Program-made: the position numbers and the translations under genes
Assembly: GCA_031119475.1 (NCBI GenBank)
Contig: JAVHXV010000001.1
Location: 481,016 to 545,015 of the forward strand
DNA: 64,000 nt
Direction of reading: 5' to 3'
Source of the DNA: Pedobacter sp.
Lineage (GTDB): Bacteria > Bacteroidota > Bacteroidia > Sphingobacteriales > Sphingobacteriaceae
The notes under the pieces: generated by a model
What the model saw: only the letters and a program-made list of their open reading frames with translations
Databases searched by the model: none
What the model was told of the DNA's origin: nothing
In this document: positions 19,219 through 29,009 of the stretch, piece after piece
Layout of the letters: every line of letters begins with the position of its first letter
Numbering within the stretch: position 1 is the first letter of the stretch

Positions 19219-20289
19219 ATGAAGTTAAAACTGGGAATTTTAGGTTTGGGTGAAGGACGGAGCACTATTTCTGCGGCGCTGTCGAGCTCGAAATATGAAT
19301 TGGTCCAAATCTGTGATGTAGACTTGGCGGTATGCCAACAGCGGGCAAATGAGTTTAATTTTCCCCATTTCACGACCAACTATCGAGATTTGTTAGATCA
19401 TCCATCAATCGATGTGATTGCCATCTATACGCCTGATCATCTCCATGCTGGACACGTAAAATCGGCCTTGCTACATGGAAAGCACGTCATCTGCACAAAA
19501 CCATTTATTGATAACTTGGCCGATGCCAAGGAACTGTTAGCCATTCAGGATAAATCTGGAAAAAAAGTTTTCGTAGGTCAGAGCTCACGGTTTTTTGAGC
19601 CTGCCATGCGTCAGCGTAAAGATTTTGAAGCAGGATTATTGGGAGAGCTGATCACTATTGAAGCCCAATACCATGCCGACCACCGTTGGTTCCTTGAAAA
19701 AGGCTGGTCTTTAAAACAGGCTTTTAAATGGTTATATGGTGGCTTAAGCCATCCTACAGATTTCATCAGGTGGTACCTGCCCGATATTGAAGAGGTAATG
19801 GGCTATGGGATGTTGAGCAACAATGGTTCGACCGCAGGGCTCAAAAACCACGATACCATGCATTTTATTTTTAAAGCAAAAGATGGCCGCATTGCACGGG
19901 TGAGCGGTGCCTACACAGGTCCCACACCTCCCGCAATTCGGGATAGCGGCATGAGCACGATCTTAAGGTGTTCGCACGGCGCCAGCCAAGCCGATTACCA
20001 TGAATTGAGGTACGCTGTGACCGATCGGACTGGAGAAGAAAAAATGATTGTCTGGGGCGATAGCACATTAAAACATTATTTCCGTTTCGAAGGACAAAGC
20101 CACCATGCCGGAGAATATCAGAACTATCTTGATTACTTTGCTGAGTGCATTGAGCAACAGAAAACTGCCTATCCCGATCTAAAGGAAGGCATCGGCACGG
20201 TTGCCCTTTTACAAGCCATGGACCGATCATTAGAAACCGGAAAACCAGTTAAAATAGATCAAATTTTATCAGAATTCGACCTCCTGTAA
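19219..20289 (+). CDS. Gfo/Idh/MocA-family NAD(P)-dependent oxidoreductase
   Basis: A cytoplasmic 356-residue protein without signal peptide. The Rossmann motif GILGLGEGRS lies at residues 5-14, and the family's Lys-Pro motif appears in CTKPFIDN (about residue 94). The C-terminal alpha/beta domain has DHRWFLEKGWSLKQAFKWLYGGLSHPTDFIRW, which carries the usual catalytic His region. Substrates of this family are sugars, inositols and sugar acids. It stands between periplasmic enzymes and a sodium symporter gene, so oxidation of an imported monosaccharide is plausible. A palindromic repeat overlaps its stop codon. Confidence 0.8.
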   Translation: MKLKLGILGLGEGRSTISAALSSSKYELVQICDVDLAVCQQRANEFNFPHFTTNYRDLLDHPSIDVIAIYTPDHLHAGHVKSALLHGKHVICTKPFIDNLADAKELLAIQDKSGKKVFVGQSSRFFEPAMRQRKDFEAGLLGELITIEAQYHADHRWFLEKGWSLKQAFKWLYGGLSHPTDFIRWYLPDIEEVMGYGMLSNNGSTAGLKNHDTMHFIFKAKDGRIARVSGAYTGPTPPAIRDSGMSTILRCSHGASQADYHELRYAVTDRTGEEKMIVWGDSTLKHYFRFEGQSHHAGEYQNYLDYFAECIEQQKTAYPDLKEGIGTVALLQAMDRSLETGKPVKIDQILSEFDLL

Positions 20290-20312
20290 TCACGCTCGCT
20301 GGTACTACAGGG
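20283..20312 (+). repeat. Palindromic intergenic repeat, diverged copy overlapping a stop codon
   Basis: The stretch CCTGTAATCACGCTCGC followed by TGGTACTACAGGG forms an imperfect inverted repeat. It belongs with the 29-nt repeats at 54125, 55373 and 60052 (shared arms CCTGtAgT and actaCAGGG, core ACGCT). It includes the TAA of the oxidoreductase gene. It could end or stabilise the upstream transcript. The copy is the most diverged of the four. Confidence 0.5.
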
Positions 20313-20320
20313 ATAGAAAA

Positions 20321-20355
20321 CCAAACAACTAACCAACCAATCAACTAACCAACCA
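20321..20355 (+). repeat. Low-complexity AACCAA/CAACTAACC spacer before a start codon
   Basis: An A/C-only run (with a few T) of the repeated units CAACTAACCAACCA directly precedes the ATG at 20357. Similar short-unit spacers occur before other starts in the window (31500, 37913, 54192). It lies in the place where a ribosome-binding region would be and has no Shine-Dalgarno match. Confidence 0.6.
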
Positions 20356-20356
20356 C

Positions 20357-21943
20357 ATGGGTATCATCGAACGTTTAACACCTCTAGACTACTTCATTGT
20401 AGGGCTTTATCTGGTCATCTTGGTGATCATTGGCTATCGGGCCAGTTTTTCAAAGCGCTCAGGCAAGGACGAAACCTTGTTCCTGGCCAATAAATCATTG
20501 GGCTGGGCCAGCATTGGTTTTAACATGTGGGGCACCAATGTAGGTCCATCCATGCTGCTGGCTTTCGCGAGTATCGGTTATACCACAGGCATTGTTGCCG
20601 TAAATTTTGATTGGTATGCCTTTATTTTCCTTTTTCTTTTGGCCATTGTTTTTGCACCTAAATATTTGGCGGCAAAGGTGAGCACCATGCCCGAATTTAT
20701 GGGAAACCGATATGGCGACTCTACACAGAACATTTTAGCTTGGTATGCCCTGATTAAAATTTTGATTTCTTGGCTTTCTCTAGGTCTTTTTGCGGGCGGA
20801 TTTTTGGTGCGACAGATTTTAGGCATCCCCATGTGGCAATCGGTCACGGTTCTGGTCGCCTTCGCCGGATTGTTCACTTTTTTTGGTGGATTAAAAGCAA
20901 TAGCCAAGGTAAATGTTTTTCAGATGATCTTGCTGATCGGTGTTTCGCTTTCACTGACTATTCTTGGATTGTATAAAGTGGGAGGGATAGGTACACTCTA
21001 CCATGCCACCCCGGGACACTTTTGGAATTTGGTGCAGCCTGCCAGTGATCCACAATATCCATGGTACGCCATTTTATTAGGTTATCCGGTTGCCGCGGTT
21101 GCCTTTTTCTGTACCGACCAATCTATGGTGCAATCTGTTCTTGGAGCCAAAAATTTGGAACAGGGCCAACTTGGTGTAAGTTTTATTGGATGGTTAAAAA
21201 TATTATCGCTTCCTTTATTTATTTTAACTGGAGTTCTATGTTATGTGTTGTTTCCAGGCCTTAAAGACCCAAATGAAGCCTACATGACCATGGTCACCAA
21301 TCTTTTTCCGCCTGGCATGAACGGACTCGTGATCGTTGTGCTCATCGCAGTATTGGTTGGAACAATCGGCTCATCACTAAATTCATTGAGCACGGTTTTC
21401 ACAATGGATGTGTATGTTAAAAAAATAAATCCACAAGCAACAAACAAACAGATGATCGCCGTAGGCAGGTTAACTGTCATTGCAGGCTGCATTTTTGCTG
21501 TTCTGATGGTATTGGCAATTGATGGCATCAAGGGACTAAATCTATTTGATGTTTTCCAGGCCGTATTGGGCTTCATTGCACCTCCATTATCGGTCGTGTT
21601 CCTCTTAACAGTATGCTGGAAGAAAACCACCAGAAAAGCCGTGAATTTTACGCTTTCTATTGGGTCAGCACTCAGTTTGGGCGTAGGAGTCTGTTACCTT
21701 TGGATCTGGCCTGCTGCCGAAAACAGCTTTTGGCCGCATTACCTAGTGCTTTCGTTTCTCATCTTTGTAGGATTGCTGCTGCTGGCCATCCTGATATCTT
21801 TAGTTGATACTAATCCATCATTCTATGAAAAAAATGAAATGCATGAAGCCAATATCCAACAGCCGAGCCGTAAAGTATGGGCTTCCTGGATTGCGCTCGC
21901 ACTGATCATGATCGGATTGTATATTTTCTTTAACGGACATTAA
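20357..21943 (+). CDS. SSS-family sodium:solute symporter
   Basis: A 528-residue integral membrane protein with about 13-14 hydrophobic helices. The family motifs are clear: an N-terminal ending in DYFIVGLYLVILVIIGYRA, the LANKSLGWASIGFNMWGTNVGPS segment that forms the sodium site, and GTIGSSLNSLSTVFTMDVY, the conserved TM8 Ser-rich helix region. It should import a sugar or sugar acid across the inner membrane with sodium. It follows an oxidoreductase gene and precedes a GH78 gene by 10 nt. The substrate could be rhamnose or another pectin monosaccharide; the sequence does not decide. Confidence 0.9.
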   Translation: MGIIERLTPLDYFIVGLYLVILVIIGYRASFSKRSGKDETLFLANKSLGWASIGFNMWGTNVGPSMLLAFASIGYTTGIVAVNFDWYAFIFLFLLAIVFAPKYLAAKVSTMPEFMGNRYGDSTQNILAWYALIKILISWLSLGLFAGGFLVRQILGIPMWQSVTVLVAFAGLFTFFGGLKAIAKVNVFQMILLIGVSLSLTILGLYKVGGIGTLYHATPGHFWNLVQPASDPQYPWYAILLGYPVAAVAFFCTDQSMVQSVLGAKNLEQGQLGVSFIGWLKILSLPLFILTGVLCYVLFPGLKDPNEAYMTMVTNLFPPGMNGLVIVVLIAVLVGTIGSSLNSLSTVFTMDVYVKKINPQATNKQMIAVGRLTVIAGCIFAVLMVLAIDGIKGLNLFDVFQAVLGFIAPPLSVVFLLTVCWKKTTRKAVNFTLSIGSALSLGVGVCYLWIWPAAENSFWPHYLVLSFLIFVGLLLLAILISLVDTNPSFYEKNEMHEANIQQPSRKVWASWIALALIMIGLYIFFNGH

Positions 21944-21953
21944 TTCTCTTCAT

Positions 21954-24134
21954 ATGAAATTACGTAAATCAATAAACCTAAAATTTTTTATGGCCCTTTT
22001 TGCTATGCTATTGGGCTTAACTACTGTACAGGCCCAAAAAGCAAGTTGGATCTGGTATCCGGGTGACTTTGACATCTACATGAGCAATGTGATGCAAAAT
22101 AGGCGAACCGAGCGAGGCTCTTTTTTTCCACCATTCTGGAAAATGGATAGCCATTATGTACTGGTCGATTTTCATAAGGAATTTAATTTGGCAAAGCCAG
22201 AAGAAGTAAAATTGTATGTAGAGGGTACGTATAACGTTAAAATCGATGGACAGGCACAATTGGGTTTTCCTAAATCGATTACCGTCCCGGCAGGAAAACA
22301 TAAGTTAAGCTTAAAAGTGTATGGACAGGATAAAGTGCCTGCTATATTCGTACAAGGGACAACCGTTTTTTCAGATGAAAGCTGGCTAACTACTTTTGAA
22401 GATAAGGAATGGATAGACGCAAGTGGTAAAACTTCAGATAAATCGGGAACAACCTTCGTTAATGCGGGAACATGGCACCTGGCCGATCCGCTCACGCCAC
22501 CTTCTCAATTTAAACTGCCAGTTTTACCTATAAATGCCACGAAAATTGAACGCCAAGGGAAAGGATTCGTTGCGGATTTTGGAAAGGAGACCTTTGGATT
22601 TGTTAAACTACATGCGCTTAAAGGCAAGGGAAAAGTGATGATCTATTATGGCGAATCGAAAGAAGAAGCACTATCAACAGATAAATGTGAAACACTGGAT
22701 CTGTTGTCGGTAGATTTAAATAAAAAGAAAGATTCTGTCATGGTGCTTTCCAAGGCATTTAGGTATGTAAATTGCCAGTTTGAGGACGGTGTTTCTGCAG
22801 ATTCGGTTTCCATGCTGTACGAATATTCGCCCGTTTCGGAGCGGGGCAGTTTTACCAGTTCTGATCCCGAACTGAATAAAATTTATGAAGTGGCCAAATA
22901 TACTTTCCATCTGAATACCAGGGAATTTTTTATCGATGGCATCAAGCGCGACCGATGGGTATGGAGCGGTGATGCCTACCAAAGCTACCTGATGAACTAT
23001 TATTCTTTTTTTGATGCAGCAACCGTAAAACGGACCCTATTGGCCCAGCGAGGTAAGGATCCGGTAACGGCACACATCAATACCATTATGGATTATTCAT
23101 TTTATTGGTTCTTAGGGATTTACGACTATTATAAATTTACTGGCGACCAGCAATTTGTGCAGGAAGTTTATCCAAGGATGAAGAGCCTGATGAACTACAT
23201 CGACAACAGAAGAAACAAGAACGGATTATTGGAATGGATGCCAGGCGATTGGATTTTTATTGATTGGGCAGACAAATTGAGCAAGGATGGTGAGGTAAGT
23301 TTCGAGCAATTGCTCTATGCAAGAAGCTTGGAAACCATGGCATTGTGTGCAAAATTGGCCAACCAACAATCAGATGCGAAGCTGTACGACGGCCTGGCCA
23401 AAGCACTTCGGCAGAAAATATTTGCACTTTATTGGAATCCGGCCAAACAGGCCTTGGTGCACAGCCGGATCAATGGAAAACAGACTGAAAATGTAACCCG
23501 TTATGCAAATATGTTCGGCATCTTTTTCGATTATTTTACACCAGAACAAAAATTAGCTGTAAAGAAAAATGTGCTCCTGAACGATAAGATCAACAAAATT
23601 ACCACACCCTACATGCGCTTTTACGAGCTTGAAGCCCTTTGTGCCATGGGCGAACAGGATTACGTGCTCAAAGAAATGAAAAGCTATTGGGGCGGCATGC
23701 TCAAATTAGGCGCCACTTCATTCTGGGAGGAATATAATCCCGATAAAAAGGGTACAGAACATTTGGCCATGTATGGAAGGCCATTTGGAAAAAGCTTATG
23801 CCATGCCTGGGGAGCGAGCCCAATTTATCTGTTGGGCAAATATTACTTAGGGGTTAAACCATTAACTGCTGGTTATGGAACATATGTGGTCAATCCAGTT
23901 TTGGGTGGCCTGGAATGGATGGAAGGAACGGTTCCTACACCAAACGGCGATATTAAGGTAACCTGCAGTAAGACACAAATTAAAGTGAAGGCCGATGTAG
24001 GTACAGGTAAACTGACTTTCAGCAGTAAAACCCAGCCCACCCTAAATGGTGTACTTTTACCTGTTAAAAAAGGCAATTATGAAGTAAAGATTGAGAAAGG
24101 AAAGGAATACTTGATCAGCTATCAGGCCTTGTAA
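21954..24134 (+). CDS. Secreted GH78-type alpha-L-rhamnosidase, variant active-site motif
   Basis: A 726-residue protein with a signal peptide (about 1-27, ending VQAQ). It has a short N-terminal beta region (ASWIWYPGDFD), a beta-sandwich (SFTSSDPELNKIYEVA) and an (alpha/alpha)6 barrel. In place of the classical DCPQRDER..W.GD it has DGIKRDRWVWSGD, giving Asp328, Asp333 and Asp340. The second site is ATSFWEEYNP. This is the shorter GH78 subgroup, so substrate may differ from the two longer GH78 enzymes in the window. It converges with the IclR gene, with only 5 nt between the stop codons. Confidence 0.8.
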   Translation: MKLRKSINLKFFMALFAMLLGLTTVQAQKASWIWYPGDFDIYMSNVMQNRRTERGSFFPPFWKMDSHYVLVDFHKEFNLAKPEEVKLYVEGTYNVKIDGQAQLGFPKSITVPAGKHKLSLKVYGQDKVPAIFVQGTTVFSDESWLTTFEDKEWIDASGKTSDKSGTTFVNAGTWHLADPLTPPSQFKLPVLPINATKIERQGKGFVADFGKETFGFVKLHALKGKGKVMIYYGESKEEALSTDKCETLDLLSVDLNKKKDSVMVLSKAFRYVNCQFEDGVSADSVSMLYEYSPVSERGSFTSSDPELNKIYEVAKYTFHLNTREFFIDGIKRDRWVWSGDAYQSYLMNYYSFFDAATVKRTLLAQRGKDPVTAHINTIMDYSFYWFLGIYDYYKFTGDQQFVQEVYPRMKSLMNYIDNRRNKNGLLEWMPGDWIFIDWADKLSKDGEVSFEQLLYARSLETMALCAKLANQQSDAKLYDGLAKALRQKIFALYWNPAKQALVHSRINGKQTENVTRYANMFGIFFDYFTPEQKLAVKKNVLLNDKINKITTPYMRFYELEALCAMGEQDYVLKEMKSYWGGMLKLGATSFWEEYNPDKKGTEHLAMYGRPFGKSLCHAWGASPIYLLGKYYLGVKPLTAGYGTYVVNPVLGGLEWMEGTVPTPNGDIKVTCSKTQIKVKADVGTGKLTFSSKTQPTLNGVLLPVKKGNYEVKIEKGKEYLISYQAL

Positions 24135-24139
24135 TACCG

Positions 24140-24916
24140 CTAAACGCCGATCCTATTCTCTATTTTCTTTACGCACTTGTTAGCTTCCGCCAATATTTCA
24201 TCGCTATTGATCGGTTTATTGGCGTTCAATGTGCTCAACATCGAAATCGTCAGGCAGGCAATAAGTCCGTCTTTATTCGCCTTGCCAATGGGGATGGAGA
24301 TGTCGTTGACGCCTTCTGCAAGGTCGCTGGGTTTAAAATAGGCACCAGTTTGCTGGATGTGCGCCAATGAGGCAAGAAATTCATCTTTCTTTGGCTTCGG
24401 ATATTTTTTATAGATTTGGTCGTTCCTTAAAATGGCATCACGCTCTGTGGTAGGAAGATAGGCCAATAAGACCTTGCCAGAGGCAGTTAACGGCAGTGGA
24501 AAGAGGTTTCCTTCCTCAATCGATAGGGCAATCGGTCCCGGACTTTTAGCATGGATAATGACCATGACCTGGTTCATGTAAAGGATGCTCAGATGGCACG
24601 ACTGCCTGACCGAATCCGCAAGTTCTTCTAACGGAAACTGAGCTGCCTTGCGTAGTTCATCTACCGGCGAATGACGATGGGAAAGATAAAATAATTTCAG
24701 CGATAGCCGATATTTGCCCGAAACCTCGTCGCGTAAAATATAGCCTCTGCCCTCTAAACTCATTAACATCCTATAAATCTCATTCGGCGTTTTGTCAATC
24801 CCCAAGGCAATTTCCGATTGGGAAAGTGGAACAGACTGTGCAGCAAGGTATTCTAAAATGTCAAGCCCTTTGTCAAGGGCGGGAGCCTGATATTTTGATT
24901 CTTTTTCGTTCGTCAT
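24140..24916 (-). CDS. IclR-family transcriptional regulator
   Basis: The ATG at 24916 gives a 258-residue protein. A longer frame reaching 24946 would need a TTG start and would cover a promoter-like TATGTTTG, so I prefer the shorter form. The N-terminal winged helix (ALDKGLDILEYLAAQ, then SQSEIALGIDKTPNEIYRML) is followed by the IclR effector domain with SIEEGNLFPLPLTASGKVLLAYLP. Effectors of the family are small organic or sugar acids. It is the only transcription regulator in the window. It sits between two catabolic gene arrays, so control of the array starting at 25134, or of both, is likely. Confidence 0.9.
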   Translation of the reverse strand: MTNEKESKYQAPALDKGLDILEYLAAQSVPLSQSEIALGIDKTPNEIYRMLMSLEGRGYILRDEVSGKYRLSLKLFYLSHRHSPVDELRKAAQFPLEELADSVRQSCHLSILYMNQVMVIIHAKSPGPIALSIEEGNLFPLPLTASGKVLLAYLPTTERDAILRNDQIYKKYPKPKKDEFLASLAHIQQTGAYFKPSDLAEGVNDISIPIGKANKDGLIACLTISMLSTLNANKPINSDEILAEANKCVKKIENRIGV

Positions 24917-24943
24917 GCGGTTTTGTTCAAGCGTTATCTGATT

Positions 24944-24951
24944 CAAACATA
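24944..24951 (-). promoter_or_regulatory. Possible Bacteroidota -7 element for the IclR gene
   Basis: On the minus strand this reads TATGTTTG, an exact TAnnTTTG. It is 27 nt upstream of the preferred ATG. No TTG lies at the ideal 19-nt distance upstream (nearest about 26 nt), so support is partial. Confidence 0.35.
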
Positions 24952-25133
24952 CAAAATGCTTTCTAAAATTAATTTAGCAAGCAGCTAATTTTTTGAAGTT
25001 AATAATTTTCATATTTAAAAAAAACATTTATATTTGAATTAGTACTTTAGGATATGATTTTAAGGTACAACCATTTATAAATTTAGCTAACCACAATATA
25101 ACATTAGCCTTAATCAAAGCTAATCTTGGTGCA

Positions 25134-27884
25134 ATGAACAGACTGATCTGCATTTTATGGCTTATTTTTCCAATAGTTCCTGCTGTTGCCCAATACAACA
25201 AAGTTGATGCATTGACCTGTGAATATAGGAATAATCCCTTAGGAATTGAAGCTCAACATCCCGCGCTGAGCTGGAAGATAAAGAGTTCAGCCTATCAGGT
25301 AGTGCAAGTGGCTTATCAGGTTTTGGTTGCCGAAAAATTTGAAGATCTGTTGAAGGACAAGGGTACCATTTGGAACTCCAACAAAGTGGTTTCCTCACAG
25401 TCGATCAGGGTCAGCTATGCAGGTGCCCAGTTAAGGTCAGGGAAAACATATTACTGGAAAGTTAAAATTTGGGACAATAAGAAACAGGCGTATTGGAGCA
25501 AAATTGCCTCCTGGCAAATGGGTTTGCTCAACAAAGCCGATTGGATGGGAGCCAAATGGATTGCCTTTCAAAAATTGCCCGACTCCAATGTAAACATCCT
25601 TCCAACGGATGGAAAAAAAGATAAGTACAACGAAAATAATGTGCTCCCCTTATTCCGTACAGATTTTATTGTCGATAAACCGATCAGAAAAGCGATTTTG
25701 TTCATTGCCGGATTAGGCCATTTTGAGGCCAGTTTAAATGGAACCAAAATTGGAGATCATTTTTTGGATCCTGGATGGACAAAATACGATAAGGAAGCCC
25801 ATTACGTGACTTTCGATCTCACTAAGCAGCTCCAAATAGGTAAAAATGCACTTGGAGTCATGTTAGGGAACGGATTTTATTACGTCCCTCCGGTAAAAGA
25901 GCGTTACCGAAAATTAAAAGTGGCTTTTGGCTATCCAAAAATGATCAGCAGACTGTTGATCGAATATCAGGATGGCACCACAAATGATATCGTAAGCAAC
26001 GAGCACTGGAAAACAGCGCCTTCTCCCATTATTTTTTCAAGTATCTATGGTGGCGAAGACTACAATGCCAACCTTGAACAGCCAGGTTGGGACAAACCTG
26101 GGTTTACAGACAAAGGTTGGAAACCAGTTTTGCTGGTAGATGGCCCAGAATTAAGGTCACAATTGGAAGAGCCTGTTAAGGTGATGCGTACTTTTTCGCC
26201 CAAAAAAATTACGGCTACCGTCAACGGCGAGTGGGTTTACGACTTGGGGCAGAATGCATCAGGGATTATCGCTTTACAGGTAAAAGGAAAAAAGGGAGAT
26301 ACCATACGTGTTACCCCATCAGAATTGCTCAGGGTAGATGGCAGTATCAACCAAAAGCCTGCTGGCAGTCCGATGTACTTCACCTACATACTAAAGGGAA
26401 ATGGTATTGAGACTTGGAGGCCAAGATTTACCTATTATGGTTTCCGTTATTTACAGGTTAAAAATGCTACGCCCGTAGGAAAGGAAAATCTGTTGAACAA
26501 ACCTGTCATACTTCAGTTGCAAGGACTGCACATCAGAAATTCAGCTGCCCAAGCTGGTACATTTTCAAGTTCGGATACATTGTTTAACCAAACTTTCGAC
26601 CTGATCAACTGGGCCATTAAGAGCAATATGGTCAGTTTGTTTACCGACTGCCCGCATCGCGAAAAATTAGGGTGGCTGGAAGAATTGCACCTCATGGGCA
26701 GCGCTGTCCGCTATAATTTTGATGTTGCGCCTTTGTTTCGAAAAAGCTTGGCCGATATGAAAAATTCGCAGACCACTACAGGTCTTGTTCCCGAAATTGC
26801 ACCCGAATATGTAAAGTTTGAATGGGGCGGCGACATGTTCCGCGACTCCCCAGAATGGGGAAGCAGCAGTATTCTGATGCCATGGTATCTTTATCAATGG
26901 TATGGCGATCAAGAAGTTTTGTCTACCTATTATCCCATGATGGAGCGTTACATCGGATATCTCGCCACCAAGGCAGAAAATCATATCTTGAGCCAGGGAC
27001 TGGGCGATTGGTATGATCTGGGCCCAAAACCTCCCGGCGTATCGCAACTTACCCCAATGGGCATTACGGCCACTGCTATTTATTATGGAGACCTGAAGGT
27101 TATGGCCCAGATCTCAAATGTGTTGGGGAAAAATGATGAAGCATTAAACTATCAAAAACTTGCTTCAGCAGTAAATGAAGCATTTAACAGCAAATTCTAT
27201 AATTCTACAACAAAACAATATGGCTCAGGCAGTCAGTCTGCAAATGCCATGGCCTTGTATATGGGGCTGGTGCCAAAGTTTGATCAGGCTGCAGTATTGG
27301 ACAACCTGATCCAAGATATCAGGAACAGAAACAACAGTTTAACCGCCGGAGATATTGGTTATCGTTACGTGTTGCGCGTATTGGAAGATGCGGGCAGATC
27401 TGATGTGATTTTTGACATGAACAGCCGCTCAGATGTGCCAGGTTATGGCATGCAGCTGGCTAAAGGTGCAACAGCGTTGACAGAATCGTGGGCAGCCTTA
27501 CCAACGGTTTCCAATAACCATTTTATGTTGGGCCATTTAATGGAGTGGTTTTATAGTGGTTTGGGAGGCATTAGGCAGGAAAATAATTCAATTGCATTTA
27601 AGGACATCAAAATCTATCCAGAAGTAGTGGGCGACCTTAACCAGACAACAGCATCCTACGAATCTCCTTATGGCCTGATTGCAACAAACTGGCAAAAGGA
27701 GGGATCTGGTCTTCGGTTAGCTGTTAGTATTCCACCAAATACAACGGCTACGGTTTATTTCCCAGCCAAGCCAAATCAGCCGGTCAAGAGCTTGAATAAA
27801 GCTCCATATCAGCTTCTGGGCTATGAAAATGGTAGGACAAAGATTAAAATAGGTTCAGGTAATTATCAGTTTAAGAGCGAATAG
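25134..27884 (+). CDS. Secreted GH78 alpha-L-rhamnosidase
   Basis: A 916-residue protein with a signal peptide (MNRLICILWLIFPIVPAVAQ). N-terminal beta-sandwich domains (LTCEYRNNPLGIEAQHPALS) lead into the GH78 barrel. The motif DCPHREKLGWLEE gives Asp505 and Glu510, and ATALTESWAALP provides the second acidic site. This is the other common GH78 subgroup, distinct from the DCPQRNER enzyme encoded at 9824. It is the first gene of a long + strand array, after a 187-217 nt AT-rich spacer that probably holds the promoter. It ends directly at the next start (TAG then ATG). Confidence 0.9.
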   Translation: MNRLICILWLIFPIVPAVAQYNKVDALTCEYRNNPLGIEAQHPALSWKIKSSAYQVVQVAYQVLVAEKFEDLLKDKGTIWNSNKVVSSQSIRVSYAGAQLRSGKTYYWKVKIWDNKKQAYWSKIASWQMGLLNKADWMGAKWIAFQKLPDSNVNILPTDGKKDKYNENNVLPLFRTDFIVDKPIRKAILFIAGLGHFEASLNGTKIGDHFLDPGWTKYDKEAHYVTFDLTKQLQIGKNALGVMLGNGFYYVPPVKERYRKLKVAFGYPKMISRLLIEYQDGTTNDIVSNEHWKTAPSPIIFSSIYGGEDYNANLEQPGWDKPGFTDKGWKPVLLVDGPELRSQLEEPVKVMRTFSPKKITATVNGEWVYDLGQNASGIIALQVKGKKGDTIRVTPSELLRVDGSINQKPAGSPMYFTYILKGNGIETWRPRFTYYGFRYLQVKNATPVGKENLLNKPVILQLQGLHIRNSAAQAGTFSSSDTLFNQTFDLINWAIKSNMVSLFTDCPHREKLGWLEELHLMGSAVRYNFDVAPLFRKSLADMKNSQTTTGLVPEIAPEYVKFEWGGDMFRDSPEWGSSSILMPWYLYQWYGDQEVLSTYYPMMERYIGYLATKAENHILSQGLGDWYDLGPKPPGVSQLTPMGITATAIYYGDLKVMAQISNVLGKNDEALNYQKLASAVNEAFNSKFYNSTTKQYGSGSQSANAMALYMGLVPKFDQAAVLDNLIQDIRNRNNSLTAGDIGYRYVLRVLEDAGRSDVIFDMNSRSDVPGYGMQLAKGATALTESWAALPTVSNNHFMLGHLMEWFYSGLGGIRQENNSIAFKDIKIYPEVVGDLNQTTASYESPYGLIATNWQKEGSGLRLAVSIPPNTTATVYFPAKPNQPVKSLNKAPYQLLGYENGRTKIKIGSGNYQFKSE

Positions 27885-29009
27885 ATGAAGCAGGTCATAT
27901 CACTTTTATTTTTTGCTGCCATTGCCTTTGCTTCACGGGCACAACAGCCCAACAAGGTTGATGCAACTGAGATGGAAAAGATCTATCAGTCCGTAAAAAC
28001 TCCCTATAAATATGGCTTGGTGCTGGTGCCGAGCGACACGGAGCATAAAATGGACTGTCCAACGATTTTTAAAAAGGGACGGAAGTGGTACATGACCTTT
28101 TTGGTCTATGGAGGAAGGGGATATGAAACTTGGCTGGCCGAAAGCAAGGACCTGCTAAATTGGAAACAACTAGGACGAATCCTTTCCTTTTCTGATAGCA
28201 CAAAGTGGGATGGAAACCAAAAGGCGGGCTACAATGCTTTGCTCGATACGAAATGGGGGGGGAGATACCAGGTAAATCGATACCAGGGCAAGTACTGGCT
28301 TTCCTATTTTGGCGGAAAGGAAAAAGGATACGAACCAGAACCTTTGTCGATCGGGATGGCCTATACCGAAAAACATCCCGCTACTTTGCAGGAGTGGAAA
28401 AGATTGGCGCAGCCCGTATTAACTGCAAACGATGCAGATGTACGCTGGTGGGAAAACAGGAACAAACTCTTTAAAAGTACCGTAATCGAAGATAAGCAGC
28501 ATTTAACGGGCCATAACTTCGTGATGTACTACAATGCCGTAGGCGATTCGCTTGCCAACAATAAAAAAACGAGATGGTATGAAAGGATAGGCATGGCGGT
28601 TTCCAATGATATGGAGCATTGGCAACGATGGGGCAAAGACCCGGTCGTACACCATCCTGTTGGGATCACTGGCGATCCGATGATCCAAAAAATGGGCGAT
28701 ACTTACGTTATGTTCTATTTTGGGGCATTTTGGAGCGATCGCAAGGGCGCATTCAACCGCTTTGCGGCCTCTAAAGATTTGGTCAACTGGACGGACTGGA
28801 CAGGTGACAATCTGATCGAATCATCTGAAGCATTCGATGAACTGTATGCCCATAAATCATTTGTAATGAAGTACAAAGGCGTGGTCTATCATTTTTATTG
28901 CGCAGTAAATAAACTTGATCAGCGCGGCATTGCCGTTGCGACCTCAGCGGATCTGGGGAAAAGTAAACTAAACTTTGTGGCACAAGGAGAAAAACATGCA
29001 AAAAATTAA
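27885..29009 (+). CDS. Secreted beta-propeller glycosidase (GH43/GH130-like fold)
   Basis: A 374-residue protein with a signal peptide (1-19, ending SRAQ). The mature part shows five-bladed propeller features: DCPTIFKKGRKWYMTFLVYGG, ESKDLLNWKQLG, GDPMIQKMGDTYVMFYFGAF and SKDLVNWTDW. Such repeats are typical of the GH43, GH62 and GH130 clans. Conserved acidic candidates are Asp in HKMDCPTI, Asp in TGDPMIQ and Glu in SSEAFDELYAHKS. Family within the fold and substrate are not clear. Its 3' end overlaps the following GH2 gene by 14 nt. Confidence 0.65.
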   Translation: MKQVISLLFFAAIAFASRAQQPNKVDATEMEKIYQSVKTPYKYGLVLVPSDTEHKMDCPTIFKKGRKWYMTFLVYGGRGYETWLAESKDLLNWKQLGRILSFSDSTKWDGNQKAGYNALLDTKWGGRYQVNRYQGKYWLSYFGGKEKGYEPEPLSIGMAYTEKHPATLQEWKRLAQPVLTANDADVRWWENRNKLFKSTVIEDKQHLTGHNFVMYYNAVGDSLANNKKTRWYERIGMAVSNDMEHWQRWGKDPVVHHPVGITGDPMIQKMGDTYVMFYFGAFWSDRKGAFNRFAASKDLVNWTDWTGDNLIESSEAFDELYAHKSFVMKYKGVVYHFYCAVNKLDQRGIAVATSADLGKSKLNFVAQGEKHAKN

